Assembly: GCA_039000515.1 (NCBI GenBank)
Contig: JBCFYV010011135.1
Coordinates: 9,550,642 to 9,614,641, forward strand
DNA from: Timema cristinae
Lineage: Eukaryota > Arthropoda > Insecta > Phasmatodea > Timematidae
DNA: 64,000 nt
Direction of reading: 5' to 3'
Shown here piece after piece: positions 1-12,914 of the stretch (positions are counted from its first letter, which is position 1; every line of letters begins with the position of its first letter). The translations under genes and the position numbers were made by a program. Below the pieces are notes generated by a model. It made no database searches. It worked only from the letters and a program-made list of their open reading frames with translations, and was not told the DNA's origin.

Positions 1-855
1 TATAGGTAGAAGACAAATTGTCAAAATCAAACACACAAAAGAAGCAATAACAACACAAGTGAGATCAAAGCCACTAAGCTACCTATAAAGAGGAATGCCA
101 CAAGGCTCAGTGCTAGGACCAGTACTTTTCATTCTGTAAACAACAGGGCTGTGGAGGCAAGTTTGGAGGGAGTTGGAGCCGGTAAATATGTAGAGGGTCT
201 AGGCCCGGTCCTACCGGCTCAGGCTTCAAAATAAAACCCTATACAATTATATATAACAATATATGGTAAATAAATTATTTTAATTTTTTTATTATTTAGG
301 ATCAATATTTATATTTTGGATTGGTAAATTTATTCAAATATAGATTCACAATGTCAAAGAAGCTTTCGATGAAGTCATCTGTGTCCAAGCATTTTACTGC
401 AGTAAATTTGTTAGGCCAATTACTAATTAATATACATTAGCCATTTATGAAAGAATCTAAGTAGGACAGTAAAAAAATAGAGAAGTCAGAGTGGAAGGCT
501 GTGCGCAGACTCCACAACCTTGGCGCGCAAATGAACTCCTTGAATGCGTGCAAGAATAAACCACTACACTGATGTATGTAGATGACACATCTTACGATAC
601 TTGGAGAGAAAGCACCACAAATAATCTAAATAAATACTGTACTTATATTGCATTCAATATGGCTATTCAATACTTCCAGAGAAATGACCTTGTAAATTAA
701 TCAAAAACACAACACTACAGGAAGCCAAGTAGCTCAGGGTGAGTTTGGATAAATACTTAACATGGACACCTCACTACACAGCATAAGTGGAAAGCTTAGC
801 TGTAGCCTATAATATATTTTTAAGGAGGCTAAAGAGCAATAATGATGCTACAGTA
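1..855. other. No gene seen; AT-rich, repeat-like DNA
   Basis: I see no supportable coding exon or bounded element here. Around 85-120 the sequence suggests a short decayed stretch of LINE-like reverse transcriptase coding ('RNAMPQGSVLGPVLF'-like), but it is too short and unsupported by neighbouring motifs to call. Confidence 0.4.
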
Positions 856-1480
856 TACTAGAAATAGTCCTTAATGTAACCCTACACTAACAGCTGACAT
901 CTGTCACGTTGGATAGTTGTAAAGAAAACATATGGTAATATAGGAATGTGATAGTAAACCACAGTAATTTGGGCTAGTATTATTTATATTTATTAAGGTT
1001 GGTACAGAGCTTATTTATCGTTTTATTCCACTTAAAGAAATTATTATTAGGGTAAATTCACAGCATTTTCACAAAAGGTCTAACGATAATAACTTCAAAA
1101 TGGGGACCAACAAATTTAAACCATGTGATTGAACATGACGGAAACAAGTTCTTTACAATGATGCACCCACGCAGTGGAAAAATATATTTTATTCAGGTGA
1201 ATATTTTGAAATATGATAAATTAATAATAAAATAATTTATTATGTACTTATAGACTATAATATATATAAAAGACAAGTATTTTCTTTTGGATTGGGGAAA
1301 AATAAATTATTAAAGGTAATGAAATAGTGTGCGAAAACATAAGTTTACGTTATTTTAAATGTAAAATATAACATGAAGTTAAGAAACTTAACATTTATAG
1401 TAAAAAAGTTATCTTTTACAACTAAAAGTGTTGGAACTGTCATTGAGGTAAAAAACTATCATGAACAGCCTACATTAGAA
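856..1480 (+). repeat. Dispersed repeat family, copy A
   Basis: This stretch aligns along most of its length, in the same orientation, with 60675-61390 at the other end of the window. Shared blocks include a 'CATGTGATTGAACATGACGG'-type segment (about 1120-1141 here and 60938-60952 there), an AC-rich start with 'CATCT.TCAC.TTGGAT', and 'CACAGTAATTT.GGC'. Indels and substitutions separate the copies, so both are old. I see no terminal inverted repeats, no coding capacity and no tRNA-like head. The family is unidentified. Confidence 0.7.
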
Positions 1481-1710
1481 CTTGAAAGAATTAGTCATCA
1501 CCATAGCTGCCACATACGAGATCCAAACATCAAACTGCCTGCACATAGCCTGACCAATCTAAGAGAAGTCCTTATTTGAGCCAGTTTACAGCAGAAGCCA
1601 AAGGGAACAACCCCAAAACTAGAAAATGACCTAGTACTACTTGGCTATGAGACAAACACTTTTAGGCCCATATAATAAGATCATAAATTGGAGGACATCA
1701 CCTATTTTTA

Positions 1711-1998
1711 GGATGACCTGGCAGTCTAGGGGTAAGGTGTCGGACTTCTGTGCTGGGGTCCAGGGTTCAATCCTCGGTCCCGGCACAAATTTATCTGATT
1801 ACCAAACCTTTCCTTCACCTCTTTCAAGACATCTTGTGAATGTGGGGAATGCCAGGCCTCCACCGTGTATCAGATTCCACGTTAAACTGTAGGTCCTCCA
1901 TTTCATCTCACAATCACCCTACCATTACACATTAGTGTAAGTGCGTATAACCCGAACGGGTAGTAATATGTGATGCTAATAATAATAATAATAACCAC
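1711..1998 (+). mobile_element. tRNA-derived SINE (family A), full-length with target duplication
   Basis: The element starts with a tRNA-like head. An A-box-like stretch (GTCTAGGGGTAAGG) is followed about 35 bp later by a B box (GGGTTCAATCC), which together form an internal RNA polymerase III promoter. The body runs through 'CTGTAGGTC..CATTTCATCTCACAATC' to a 3' domain containing 'CGTATAACCCGAACGGG' and ends in an (AAT)n tail. A perfect 12-bp direct repeat, CACCTATTTTTA, lies at 1699-1710 and 1999-2010, as expected for LINE-mediated target-primed insertion. A second copy is at 17777-18062 and a minus-strand, head-less copy at 10373-10562. The 83-codon ORF over it is incidental. Confidence 0.9.
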
Positions 1999-2794
1999 CA
2001 CCTATTTTTAATACCAAACAAACTAATCCTAACATAAATAAGATATCTACGGTATATATTATTATGGAAATCCAGGTCTTTTAGACTTTGACACAAGCCT
2101 GCTAAAATGAAAAAATAAATAATGGTCTATATTTAGCTGTGTAAATAAGAAAATAATGGTAAAATAAATATGTGGCAGGTAAAAATTGTACAAGTCCTAA
2201 AGCACAAATTGAAATGAGCACAATAAAATTAATGGTAAATAAATAATTATGTATTAATTTAGGATCAAAGTTTGAATCTTGCCAATAGAGGCTAGAGAAA
2301 GCTTTTTAAATTTGTTCATAAAAAAGATAAAATTTCAAATCTATGTTGTAAAATTGAATCAAGAATATTCATTATTCCAATTATCTAACCTAGATTTCAG
2401 GAAGAATAAGTGTATCATTAAAGAAAATCTGTAGGCCTTCCTACTCATAGGACAAATTTAAGATACTTTAAAGGGAAATGTCCATTCTTTTCCAGAATAA
2501 TCAGACGTTAGGCTTGCAACCAGTCGATTGTAAAGAGGACGAACACTACACAGGCAAATAGTCTCTAATACGAAGCTAAGATGCATGTAGATTACAATAT
2601 TTTTTTGATCAAATGAAATATAGTAAAGAGAGCGTATTGGTCTACTTACAATTCCAAGTTTTAAATAACGGACATATTTAAAACATCAGACATCTTGCGC
2701 ATTTTCAAATTTAAATAGTTTTTCTTCAAACAATACACATTCGTATACCAACGTGTCAAAGATAATCTCCCTTCCTTAAAGTTAAAGATAATAT

Positions 2795-2795
2795 C

Positions 2796-2844
<49 letters not shown>
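2795..2844. repeat. (AAT)n microsatellite
   Basis: About 16 near-perfect AAT units. No recognisable SINE body precedes it, so its origin is unclear. Confidence 0.95.
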
Positions 2845-4031
2845 GCATTCTCTTGATTGAGAGAGGAGTGCTAAAGAGTTCTATCATTAGCAAAAACATA
2901 TCCTTCCAGTAAAAATATTTTTAAGAAAAGACTAATTAGGATCTATTTTGAAATATACATATAATCATATAGCTTATTTAATGTTGAAACACATTTTATA
3001 TGTTGCTAGGTGGGCATGGAAGCTTTGTTATCATTAACATTATAATATAACTTGATGGACACCCGTGGCTGAGATTTTCTGGACACCATTATGTAAAAGA
3101 GAAGAATACTTCGGGTATCTCTTACTCTCCTTTACACATACAAGGCCGAGAGGTATTTTGACAACGTTGGCTAATTAGATTAAATATATGAACTACATCA
3201 ATATATGAACGATTAAATGAAAAAACGTGTTAGTAAAATATTGACTAGCATTACAAAATTCCCAAATATTTATTTGTTAATTTAATTAAGTTGATGTAGG
3301 CTAGTAATTGTCTGAAGCTAATATTGTTTACAAATATTTTAGTTAATAAAATGTACCAATCTTACATTAACACACCACTTTCAAGCAATGACAAGCTTTT
3401 GAATCAGGGTAATACACAAGTTACCCAAGTTGAACCATTGGCTCTTGTTCAATGTGGGGGTAGACGTGAGGACATTTTAGAGACCGGTACACCCCTGTTG
3501 AAAGACGCGAGATACATTTCCATGATTAAAGTGCTTTATTTTACCCGGATTGGGGTTAATGATAAAGATGGAGCCAAATTTATCGGGTGTTTTAGTATTT
3601 TTGAGATATCATAATATATTGTTTGGTTTTGTGGTGCTTAAGCCTACCTATTCGTAAAGTTGTAAAATGGAACATCCTGACCCTAGAGTCTTGTTTAAGG
3701 ATGAGTTGATATACGAGTTGGAAATTCATGGTTCGAAGGAAAAAAGAACTGTCTGTCAGAAGAACAGACGTGAACAAACTTGTGTAAAAATAATTAGATA
3801 AGTTGATAAGTTTAATTCAAAGCCCTTAATATTTTATTATTTCTGTTTGTGGATTTGTTTGGTGGTTTTGTGATCCTAGTGATATTAATAATTAAAAATC
3901 TTAAATAAATTAAATTTAATATGTTGACACGGCGAGAGAAAAAATCATTACCGGTAAGCTTTGACCAGACACCACAAAAAATAAATATTACACGCCACCA
4001 CTGAAGACTAAATTTTCATTACTTTATCTAA
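2845..4031. other. No gene seen
   Basis: AT-rich sequence with short ORFs (96 codons at 3324-3614 and 61 codons on the minus strand) that show no recognisable domain, no splice context and no repeat family I could match inside the window. Confidence 0.4.
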
Positions 4032-4969
4032 AGCTACTATCACACGACACTTGCTTGTATTAGAAATCAAGTGTGTTAGCTAGCGCCTAGATATCTGTAT
4101 AATAGCTAGTACAATGGAAACGGGACTAGAGTATTCACACGCTGTTAGTTTGATACTAGGTTTTAGTGCAAATATTTATCGAACGTCAGAGATTAATTTT
4201 GGGTGCAGCAGCTGCATTAATTACTAATAAAGTTATTGAAAATTATGAGAGGGAGCTTAGGAAAAAGAATATGGACACGGTACTTGTTGGGAAAGACGAA
4301 ATAATGGTCGCAGGATGCTAAATATGATACATTTGGACGTTAGGTAATATACATTCGGGGTGACACAAACGTTTAGTATCTCCCTAAATTTGTATTAATT
4401 TATTTACAATGTGGTCAGAGGCCCCTAAGCCCATGGGTGTCCAAGTACAGTATCCTTGATACAAAAATGTTCTATTTTAGGCCTACGCACACTTTATATT
4501 CTAAAAAAAAACAAAAAAAACGCCCAAGGTTGGCATGCTATCACGTTTATTTAGATTAAAATTGGGTCTGGAACACAGTTTGTCGTTTTTAGATGACACG
4601 TTTTAAATTAAATTTATATATATTAAATATATTGTCATACTGTGGCAATTTGGTATTATATAAACAAGGTTGTTTATAATAATTTTCTGCCAACAACAAA
4701 ATCACATCCGATGACCATGTTGGCGTCATTTATACCATTTCTCTACACAACAGTCTCAGCGCACATGATTGGTTGAATTACACAGACTAGTTTCGAAACT
4801 AGTACGAAAATAGCACGTGTTCTATCCTCACAACTTAATGGTATCCAGTACCAAGTGGCAGAACCAGTATACTTTTTCTGATTCACACGACGCTAGATGA
4901 TGACGTGTTAGCTAGTGCTAGCTAGCACACTGGATTTCAAGTACGAGCTAGTGTCGTGTGATACGGACT
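4032..4969. mobile_element. Non-autonomous TIR transposon (MITE), Harbinger-like
   Basis: The ends are inverted repeats. The left end reads AGCTACTATCACACGACACT and the reverse complement of the right end reads AGTCCGTATCACACGACACT. Similarity continues inward for about 50 bp (GAAATC.AGTGTG.TAGCTAGC). A candidate 3-bp TAA duplication lies at 4029-4031 and 4970-4972, the target size typical of PIF/Harbinger. The interior has no transposase ORF. The superfamily is inferred only from the duplication and is tentative; the inverted-repeat structure is seen directly. Confidence 0.75.
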
Positions 4970-6177
4970 TAAGGAACACTGTACTATCAACTTTGATTGA
5001 AACATAGGCCATACTATTATAGTGTAACGCCTTTGCTTTGATACTTATTTTCGATATGCTATAAAGAGTTTCCACTCATCCGCATTGTATGTAATGTTGT
5101 ACGGTTGCATCAGTATAATAAAATCACCACAGTACATTAAGTTAACATACTGAGAGAAATATGGGATTAAATAATTTTTTATATTCTTATATACCACGAG
5201 AAAGAGGTGTCGGAAGCCAATGAAAACTTTTAATTAAGCCTAACACTTCTTCAGAATCCTTTGGAATACTTAAGTACCTAAATGACTAAATAATCTAATT
5301 CTCTCTGTGAATTAAAGCTGGGTTTTGTGCTACAAGAATCAACCTGAAAGTTTTCATCAGAGTCTTGGTCATCCTTTTAAGATTAAATAGAGACTTATTT
5401 TAACGTATCGGGTGGTAAAGACGCAATTATTCCTGGACCATGAGGTAAAAGCTCAATCATAAATTTGAGTTTTGAGTATAACACTTCTATTTCATTCTTT
5501 AGATTGTACACTGACATCTTTTAAATTTTAAACAATTTATTTATTTTACCTAAATCATAGGCATTTTTAATTCCTATATAAAATCAAAGAACCTACAGGT
5601 GGTATTCTCTCTCTTTTTCCATTATTTGCTGAATGCTGATCAGGTGTTGATCGATTTTGTAAAAATACACACTAACGATCCCCATTTATTACTTCCCCAT
5701 ATATTATCCATTTTATTAGATTTACGTTAGATAAAATTTTATATCATATGTTATAATATAGTATTATAAATAATTAATTAAATATCTATCTTTTAAGATT
5801 TATTTACATGCTTGCTGATTATATTCTACTCTAGACATTTTGACATCTTCAGATGGCTATACTGCCTAACGGTTTTTTAAGCTTGATTTGGTTTTTCTTT
5901 AAAATAGTTAATGTTTCAAAAAACTTAACACACTCGAACGGAATCTAATTTGAGACATTAATAACAGGTAGTTTTTTTATTTAATCTAAGGCTTGGAGCT
6001 GCTTCGTCATTATGTGTAGTGTTACATTGCTTCGTGAATTTGTATTTTCATAATTTTGATGGTTTGTTTTTTCAAATTTGTTTGAGTAGCGATTTGGTTA
6101 AATTTTTTGATTTTAGTAGGCAAGCTAATTACAATTTTCACTAAATAAACAATTCTATAATTTTCGAAGCAAGTTCT

Positions 6178-9100
6178 AAGGGCCACTGTTTCAATTTCAG
6201 GTTTTCTCGATATTAAATTTTAACCTCAGCTTAAGATGTATATTACCTGTTTCATTGTTAGGTTATTACATAACCTGAACTTAAACTTCAGAGCCTGGAT
6301 TCACTAACGGGAGCAAATAGTTGCGCCAGCGCAAGTTTGAAATATGTTCCAAATCCCTATTCACTAAAAGGAGCAGGCGCAATTTGAGAGCAAAGTTGCG
6401 CCTTTTATTTGCCACCACTCAAAGAGTAGGCGCAACTATTAAATCATGACTGTCACTTCAATAAATTTAAATGGCGGCATATTATTGTATTGGCTTAAAA
6501 TACAATTAGTTACATAACTGTACTCCAATTAATAATGAATTAATTAAAATAACAAAACGTATGTCAAGCACAAAATTTGTTTCAATTTAGACAGTGGTAA
6601 CAAAACAATTACATACCTTTTATTGTTAGATTTTTACATTAAAACAACGCAATGGCATTTCTTGCATTATTATAAAACAAAACTATGAACTGTGTAATCT
6701 TCGTCTAGATCCAAAGAGGTTTGTATTTCAAAGTCCAAAGACATCTCGTCACTAAATATGGCAGTTAGTATAACCTTAAAATAAGTTTTAAAGTTTCTAT
6801 AAACATTAATGTTTTATTAATGGAACTTAAACTTTAAACTAATAATATAAATAAATACAAAATAATGTACTAATATTGTTTTTGTAAAACATCCAGAAAG
6901 AGGCCGCTTCTAATTTTATTGCTAGTTTATGAGCAAAATGTTTAAAAATCTTTGTATTTGCTGTCGTTTTCATTACAGATTTAAAATAAAGTAGCCTTGA
7001 CTTTGGAAGTAAATTCTTCACAAGGATTGGTCGAAAAGAGAGCAATTGATGACGTTTATGATGACGTCACCCTTTTCCTGCCACCAGTTTGCGCCTTGTG
7101 TAGTGAATACGGAAATGGCGCAAATAAATAAGGCGCATCTTGGGGAGCATCTTGGGCGCAAAGTTGCGCCATTTCTATACTTGCGCCGGAGCAGATTTGC
7201 TCCCGTTAGTGAATCCAGGCCCAGGTTTCACTAACTCGAAGGTCTACAGGTTATTGAGTAAACTTCAATTTAATTACCGTATAGAACAACATGGCCACCA
7301 CTTTGTCATCTGACCGTTCAAAACATTCCAATATGTGTTATTGGATTTCGTTAAGATAAAAAGTTTAATTATGCTATTTGATTCAGATTCAGATATTTAT
7401 AATATGCTAGAGTGTTTTAACCAGCGTAAAAATTCTATATTTTGAACAAGAACTATTCATTATTTTGAAAATTTTGTTGAGCTAGATTAAAAACAAAGTT
7501 TATACTTTCGAAAACTATTGCCACTGATTTGTTAGAAATTATTGGAGATAATTTTGAAAGATAACAAATGAGAGCTTAGCTATTATAGTTATAAAACGAA
7601 TAAATGAAAAATATATAAACTTATGGTGATCGTTAGTATTAAACCAAATATCAATGCAAGAGTCTTTGATGATTGAATAGTTTGGCCAAAGGAATGTAAG
7701 TAGGCCTAACCTATATTTTGGCAGCCTGTCATATCAATTAAAAAGTGGGCCTCTACAATGCTTTATTTATTTAAATATTGCATAGTTATGTGTAAAAACA
7801 ACTTATAATTCCTTGTTTGAGTACTTCATAAAGGTCTAGGCATATTTTGTATCAAGCTTCTTACCCTACAATTATTTAAAGTTTCACTTTAGACATGAAC
7901 CTATTTGTTGAGAAATAATTGTTCACACACAGCTGTGTTAGCCTAGTGTTTAAAAACTAAAACCTTTGTTGCTATGTAGGACCTTCTTGCAACTAATTGC
8001 CAACGCCTATGCTCTAGTTTAACATTATTTCCAATTTTATCTTACTAGTTTTACTATACTTAGCGTAATAGTTTTTCATAAAATTTTAGGCCTAGTTCTA
8101 TTAAATAGCTATACTGTTGTATCATAGTTAAAGTTTCCCTTGAAACCTGAACCCAGTTATTTAGGAAAAAATGTCACACCCAGCAATGGAAGTCTGGTAC
8201 TTATTTAAAAATAAATAAAGTAGGCCTAATGGCTTAAATAAATAGACACTAACAAATAAAATAATGATGCAGTAGAAAAATGAATTTTGATTGAATTTTC
8301 TTAATTCCTTTTTCTAACACTTCATAAAGGCCAAGGTCCTGTTGTATTACATAGCCTACACTAGTTACGGTATATATGACCTTTTATTTATACAAAATAA
8401 CAAGTAATAAGTTATTGTATAAAATAATTTCCCTCACAAGGATATTGTGAATCAAATGATACCTTACTCATATTATAATTATATGAAAACCTTTTTATAT
8501 TTACAACATTTTAACAACTCACCAAAATCACATAGAAACGTAAATATTAAACTGATATTCGAAATTTTAATACAAGTCATATAGGTTTTAAGTTATTGAT
8601 TTACCGGGCTATTAAAGTATCATAATATGCAATTAGTAATTCTTTTTATTATCATAAACTATTCCAAACGGTCAAAACCTAATATTTCAAGCGTTATTAA
8701 CACATTTTTCTTGAAATATTAGGATCCTGCTCAGCAACATGGTAATACTCCGTGACTTATGTGAGTTTTGATCTAATTGTTTAGCATAACAAATATTTGT
8801 ATTAATTGGTGTTTTAGCTCAAATCAACTCTCTGTAGCCTTGTGAGTAGAAGGATGACGTTAAATTATTATTTATTTACTAGCTTTTATAAAAAAGGGTT
8901 ATATTTACTGGTTTTCAAGCACTCCTCACCCCTTTTTTAAACACTCCAGTTTATTCTTAAGCAGGATAAGATAAATCATTAAATCTATTGACTAGATTTA
9001 AAAATAATATAATAGTTTTCGGAGGGAACATTAGGAAAATATTAGTATATAATATGTTAGTAAAAGTGTCCGAAACATCTAAAAGACTCGCAAATATATT

Positions 9101-9363
9101 TAAAAATAAATTAGATAATGATTATTAACGCATCTCATCATTCATTTATTCCCATATCCACTAAAAATATTTTGTTTAAGTGACATCTGTGTAAAAATGT
9201 ACTACCAACCTCTGCTTTCAACAAATTAACTCCGGCATCTAACCTCTACATAAAATGTCCTTCAAACAGTAAACTACATTAACCTGAAGTTTTAACTCAA
9301 GGTTATATTAATCCTCAACTTAGTTAACTTGTACTTTAACCTGACATTAAAACATTGGCCCTT
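6178..9363. mobile_element. Candidate TIR transposon, about 3.2 kb, interrupted by a MITE
   Basis: The left end AAGGGCCACTGTTTCAATTT matches the reverse complement of the right end, AAGGGCCAATGTTTTAATGT, and shared 'TCAGGTT' follows. Beyond about 26 bp, both sides carry scattered similar AACCT/AGGTT motifs. The interior is AT-rich with no transposase I can recognise. A second element (6292-7221) sits 115 bp inside the left end. No clear target duplication is visible: TAA precedes the left end and TTA follows the right, which is palindromic rather than direct. Paired ends of one element is an inference. Confidence 0.5.
6292..7221. mobile_element. MITE with GCCTGGATTCACTAACGGG inverted ends
   Basis: The left end AGCCTGGATTCACTAACGGG and the reverse complement of the right end, GGCCTGGATTCACTAACGGG, differ at one position; 'AGCAAAT' follows on both sides. 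The subterminal regions are rich in the motif GGCGCAA/TTGCGCC in both orientations (about 6330-6435 and 7090-7195), a possible transposase-binding cluster. A candidate 3-bp CAG duplication is at 6289-6291 and 7222-7224. The 60-70-codon ORFs inside are not convincing. The size of 930 bp and lack of coding identify it as non-autonomous. Confidence 0.85.
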
Positions 9364-10372
9364 AGGATTATTTCATACAAACTACCAATCACAGCTGAGT
9401 AAATACGTACATGCACGTTGGGATCTATCTTAAACACCAATTAGATTTTTATTTTGTGATTGGGCATGTTAAAGATCAAAACCTATAGATAAAGGAAGCA
9501 CGGAAATAATATTAAATTTGCTTGCTTTGCTCACATTGAGAATACTGGTACGTAGATTTGTTTTACATTTAAGGCTAATTTTAATTTTGATAGTTAACAC
9601 TTCGTTACAAATATATTTATTGTGATATTACTATTATTTAAGAAGTTTTATCTACAAAGTCATTATTTTAGTTTTATTGATCAGCTGACTGCCTGGCGCT
9701 CGCTCCTTGGCGTATACAATTTTCTTTTGAAGTGTTTTATTGGACAAAGTCCCTATCTCATTGGTTGGAACAGTCACATGATTACGGATATGAACTGTGG
9801 AGTCGCAAATAGAATTTCTTGAGGACCTACGGATACAGAATCTGTGTCGGGGCCTTTTTAGTATGCAAACAATTTCATTTTGAAAAAATATTCTCACAAA
9901 AATAACACAACTAGACAAAATTATAAACTAGCCTACATTTGACACTCAAAAGGGAAGACCTTAAACTATTTTGCTTTGATTATAAATAATAGTAATTTGT
10001 GATTTGATTTAATGACCTTGGTCGGGTTTATTCCAAGTTGCTACCACTTCAGGACGGGTGCGTTCATCCCAATTAAAAACACTTTTAATAATAAAAAAAA
10101 TTAATATCTAAAAATATCTACATAGACTGGTAAAAAATAATGAAGAAAACTCGCTTAATTCACAGATAAACATTAATAACTTTGTAAAATGTAAATATTC
10201 CAAAGAATGTCGCAACATGGCACCATAAGTATTACATATAATATGTACAGCAGTTAACAGTTTTATGATTGTAGATTAGGATATCCTAAATGAACAAAAC
10301 CTAACTTTTCATGCCTCAACAACATATTTCTTATTGCATTCCAGGGTTAATAATTTTGTCACACTAAATTAT
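9364..10372. other. No gene seen
   Basis: AT-rich sequence. Two overlapping antisense ORFs (66 codons + and 88 codons -, about 9622-9918) lack any recognisable domain and are probably chance. 'ATATTCTCACAAAAATAACAC' at about 9887 recurs at about 11883, so a dispersed repeat fragment is likely present. Confidence 0.4.
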
Positions 10373-10378
10373 CACTAT

Positions 10379-10410
<32 letters not shown>

Positions 10411-10562
10411 TCATCAGTGCCGGGATCTTACTACCCGTTTGGGTTATACATACTTACGCTAATGTGTAATGGTAGGGTGATGTAAGATGAAATGGAGGAC
10501 CTACAGTTTAACGTGGAATCCGAACCACGGTGGAGGCCTGGCATTCCCCACATTCACAAGTT
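10373..10562 (-). mobile_element. SINE family A, minus-strand copy lacking the tRNA head
   Basis: Read on the minus strand this matches the 3' two-thirds of the 1711-1998 SINE: 'CTTGTGAATGTGGGGAATGCC', the CTGTAGGTCC segment, and the 'TAACCCGAACGGG' 3' domain, here as its reverse complement around 10435-10450. The 3' tail has become (CAT)n/(CAC)n, at 10379-10416 on the plus strand. The promoter-containing head is absent. This is consistent with 5' truncation during reverse transcription. Confidence 0.85.
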
Positions 10563-11157
10563 GTGATTAATTGTTGCACTAAAATAGACTGAATGAACAC
10601 ACATTACATTCCTTTTTCTGACCAGAAATTTGTGCTTGTTTTTCTGTAACTACCTCGTTGATATTTGGAATAATGTCCTTTGAACATTTTACTTTTTTGA
10701 GTGAGTATAAGTGAATGTCACTTAACCTAGTAGTCTTTTCAAGAAATTGTACTTGATTCATGTGCGTTGTCAGCATTATAAAGAAATGAAGATTTTAATA
10801 TATTTAAAATATTTTCCATGTCTTTGAAACATTAAACCCTCCTGTTTAAATTTTCTTGGATTTATATAAGCCCACAGTATGTCGGGGAAGGGCACCTAAG
10901 CCTTTTCTTATTCTTTTGACTCAACAATAGGTATACTTAATACTGCTGCAATCTTTGTAAATAAACTTGTTACTTATAATGAGTATGGCTTTACTAAGCA
11001 TTACTATGTTTATATTACATTTACTATATTACAATATACTTGAAACAAAAGGATAATTTATTTTTATTTTGTAATCATTTATACGGGCCACAAGTTTGAG
11101 AGCACTGCCTTAGACCATTCTTCCACTGAAGTGGGTCACCTAATGGACACCGAACAC

Positions 11158-11623
11158 CAGGGGTCGGAAACCTTTTAAGTATGAAGAGCTATTTTCCAAA
11201 ATATATTTTACTCGAGGGGCGCCAAGAAAAATGTTGATTTGTATATTTGAATTTTATGTATTTATGTATTTATTAGTGACAAGTTGAGAATATACATATT
11301 TTAAACGTATTAAACAAAACATAAACTATAATAGGCCTATTATCATTCTTCATATTTAAACATTTGAGCCTCAAATTTTGAGGCTTGTAACAAAGTGGGC
11401 TTATTGTTAAAAACTTATTTATGAAGATTTTAATGGAACAATAAATTTAGGACAAATGAGGACTACATAACAAATAAGTTTAATTCCAAATAATACTAGA
11501 CAACCTTTCTGTTATTTATTAAACAAAACTATTTAGCAAAAAATGTACAAAATTACAAAATATAAAGCGGTCACCTAAAATCTGTCACGGGGACACTCGT
11601 GGGAACCGCGATGCCGACCCCTT
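11158..11623. mobile_element. Small hAT-like non-autonomous element with 8-bp target duplication
   Basis: The ends are CAGGGGTCGG on the left and AAGGGGTCGG as the reverse complement of the right. The left interior reads '..AACCTTTTAAGTATGAAGAGC', a form common in hAT-type MITEs. The flanks CCGAACAC (11150-11157) and CCGTACAC (11624-11631) match at seven of eight positions, the 8-bp duplication expected of hAT transposition. There is no coding sequence. A longer imperfect direct repeat ('CCACTGAAG..GGTCAC.TAA') also flanks it at about 11122 and 11639. Confidence 0.8.
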
Positions 11624-11963
11624 CCGTACACAATTCGGCCACTGAAGCAGGTCACTTAAGGTAACTTAATAATTTTTACAGGAGACACCTTTCACATAAT
11701 GTGAACATTAAATGAAGTGAGCTCACATGTTCCTGAGGAAGCCTTAACCAAGATAGTGTGCAGTGTGAATGTGGTATTTATTCACTTCACTATAGAGTAG
11801 CAGTAGGTATAGTAATTATTGTTGACTCCAATAGCCTAGTTGATGAGTATAGTACACAAACAAATAATTTTTGAAAATAAATATTTTCTCACAAAAATAA
11901 CACTACCAGACAATGTTTTTAACTACATTTGACACAGTTTGTTTTTATATATTAAACAACATT

Positions 11964-12838
11964 GTTGGTTATAATATAAAGGTTAAATGATAGTATACAA
12001 AAGAAATTAATAAAAAGTTAAAATTATTAACAGGTTAAAATTCCTTCCATCGTAGTCAATGACCCGATCGAGCCGGTGTCGAGAAGCTTTGTTTACCCTT
12101 CCTTCCCTATTTTCATTTCCATTTATCTATTCATCCGTGTTTTTATCTTATTTAACCTCCATTATTCTTTTGCCTTTCCCCACCACCATGTTCACACCAT
12201 GATCATGTATACCTTCATTACCATGACAACATATCGACAGTCTTTTGTTTTTTACTATGGTCAGTTGGGTGTAACCACACACTTATTCAGTCTCAATTTA
12301 TAGTTCATAACATTAACTGTGCTCTCGCACGACGACCTTGTGCCATGAATATGGTACATATGTACCGAAACATGCAGGTCAAAGTTTAATCCGCTTCTAA
12401 ACGCTGAAACTTGCCCAAATGTAACGGGACTGATATCAAGTTTAAGACGTCATTTCTTCACATAAACACTGGACATTTTTAATAGTTTGTTACGTTTTCA
12501 ACCTTATTTTACATTATTTATATTACCTGTAACTTTATACTTTTACTTGTTTTCTCCATTTAAATTAGCCATCTTCATTGTTTGAATTGTTTGTTGTCCT
12601 CATTTCATTTCTGATATTAATTATTTTAATATGGTTTCACGTATTTATTTTTCTGAATGATGGTCACCATTTGACTTGATAATTATGTTATGTCATGAAT
12701 ATTTTTATTTTTATCTCATATATTTTAATGCTTATCGAAAGCGTAACTTGGATTTGTTTCTCAATATTAAAATATATATAATTTTAACTTTTTATTAATT
12801 TCTTTTGATACTATCCTTTAACCTTTATATTATAACCT
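11964..12838. repeat. Inverted-repeat pair enclosing about 750 bp
   Basis: A stretch of about 60 bp at 11970-12030 ('GGTTATAATATAAAGGTTAA...') is found as its reverse complement at 12778-12838 with a few mismatches. The enclosed sequence has no recognisable ORF. It contains, at 12337-12385, a short hairpin GGTAC-ATAT-GTACC followed by 'CGAAACATGCAGGTCAAAG', discussed as a possible decayed hammerhead. The pair may be the ends of a DNA element or a foldback repeat; no target duplication was found. Confidence 0.55.
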
Positions 12839-12914
12839 TAGGTTTTTCGAAGTCTTAACCATAACTATTACTGCTCCTTACTTATTTAAATTTTAGAATG
12901 TTTTCTAAAATGAT

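Noticed and set aside
1641..1892. 83-codon ORF, and a similar 64-codon ORF at 17763-17957
   Set aside because: Both lie in SINE copies; the shared 'protein' is a translated SINE.
12076..12303. 75-codon plus-strand ORF between inverted repeats
   Set aside because: Hydrophobic low-complexity translation with no domain; likely chance.
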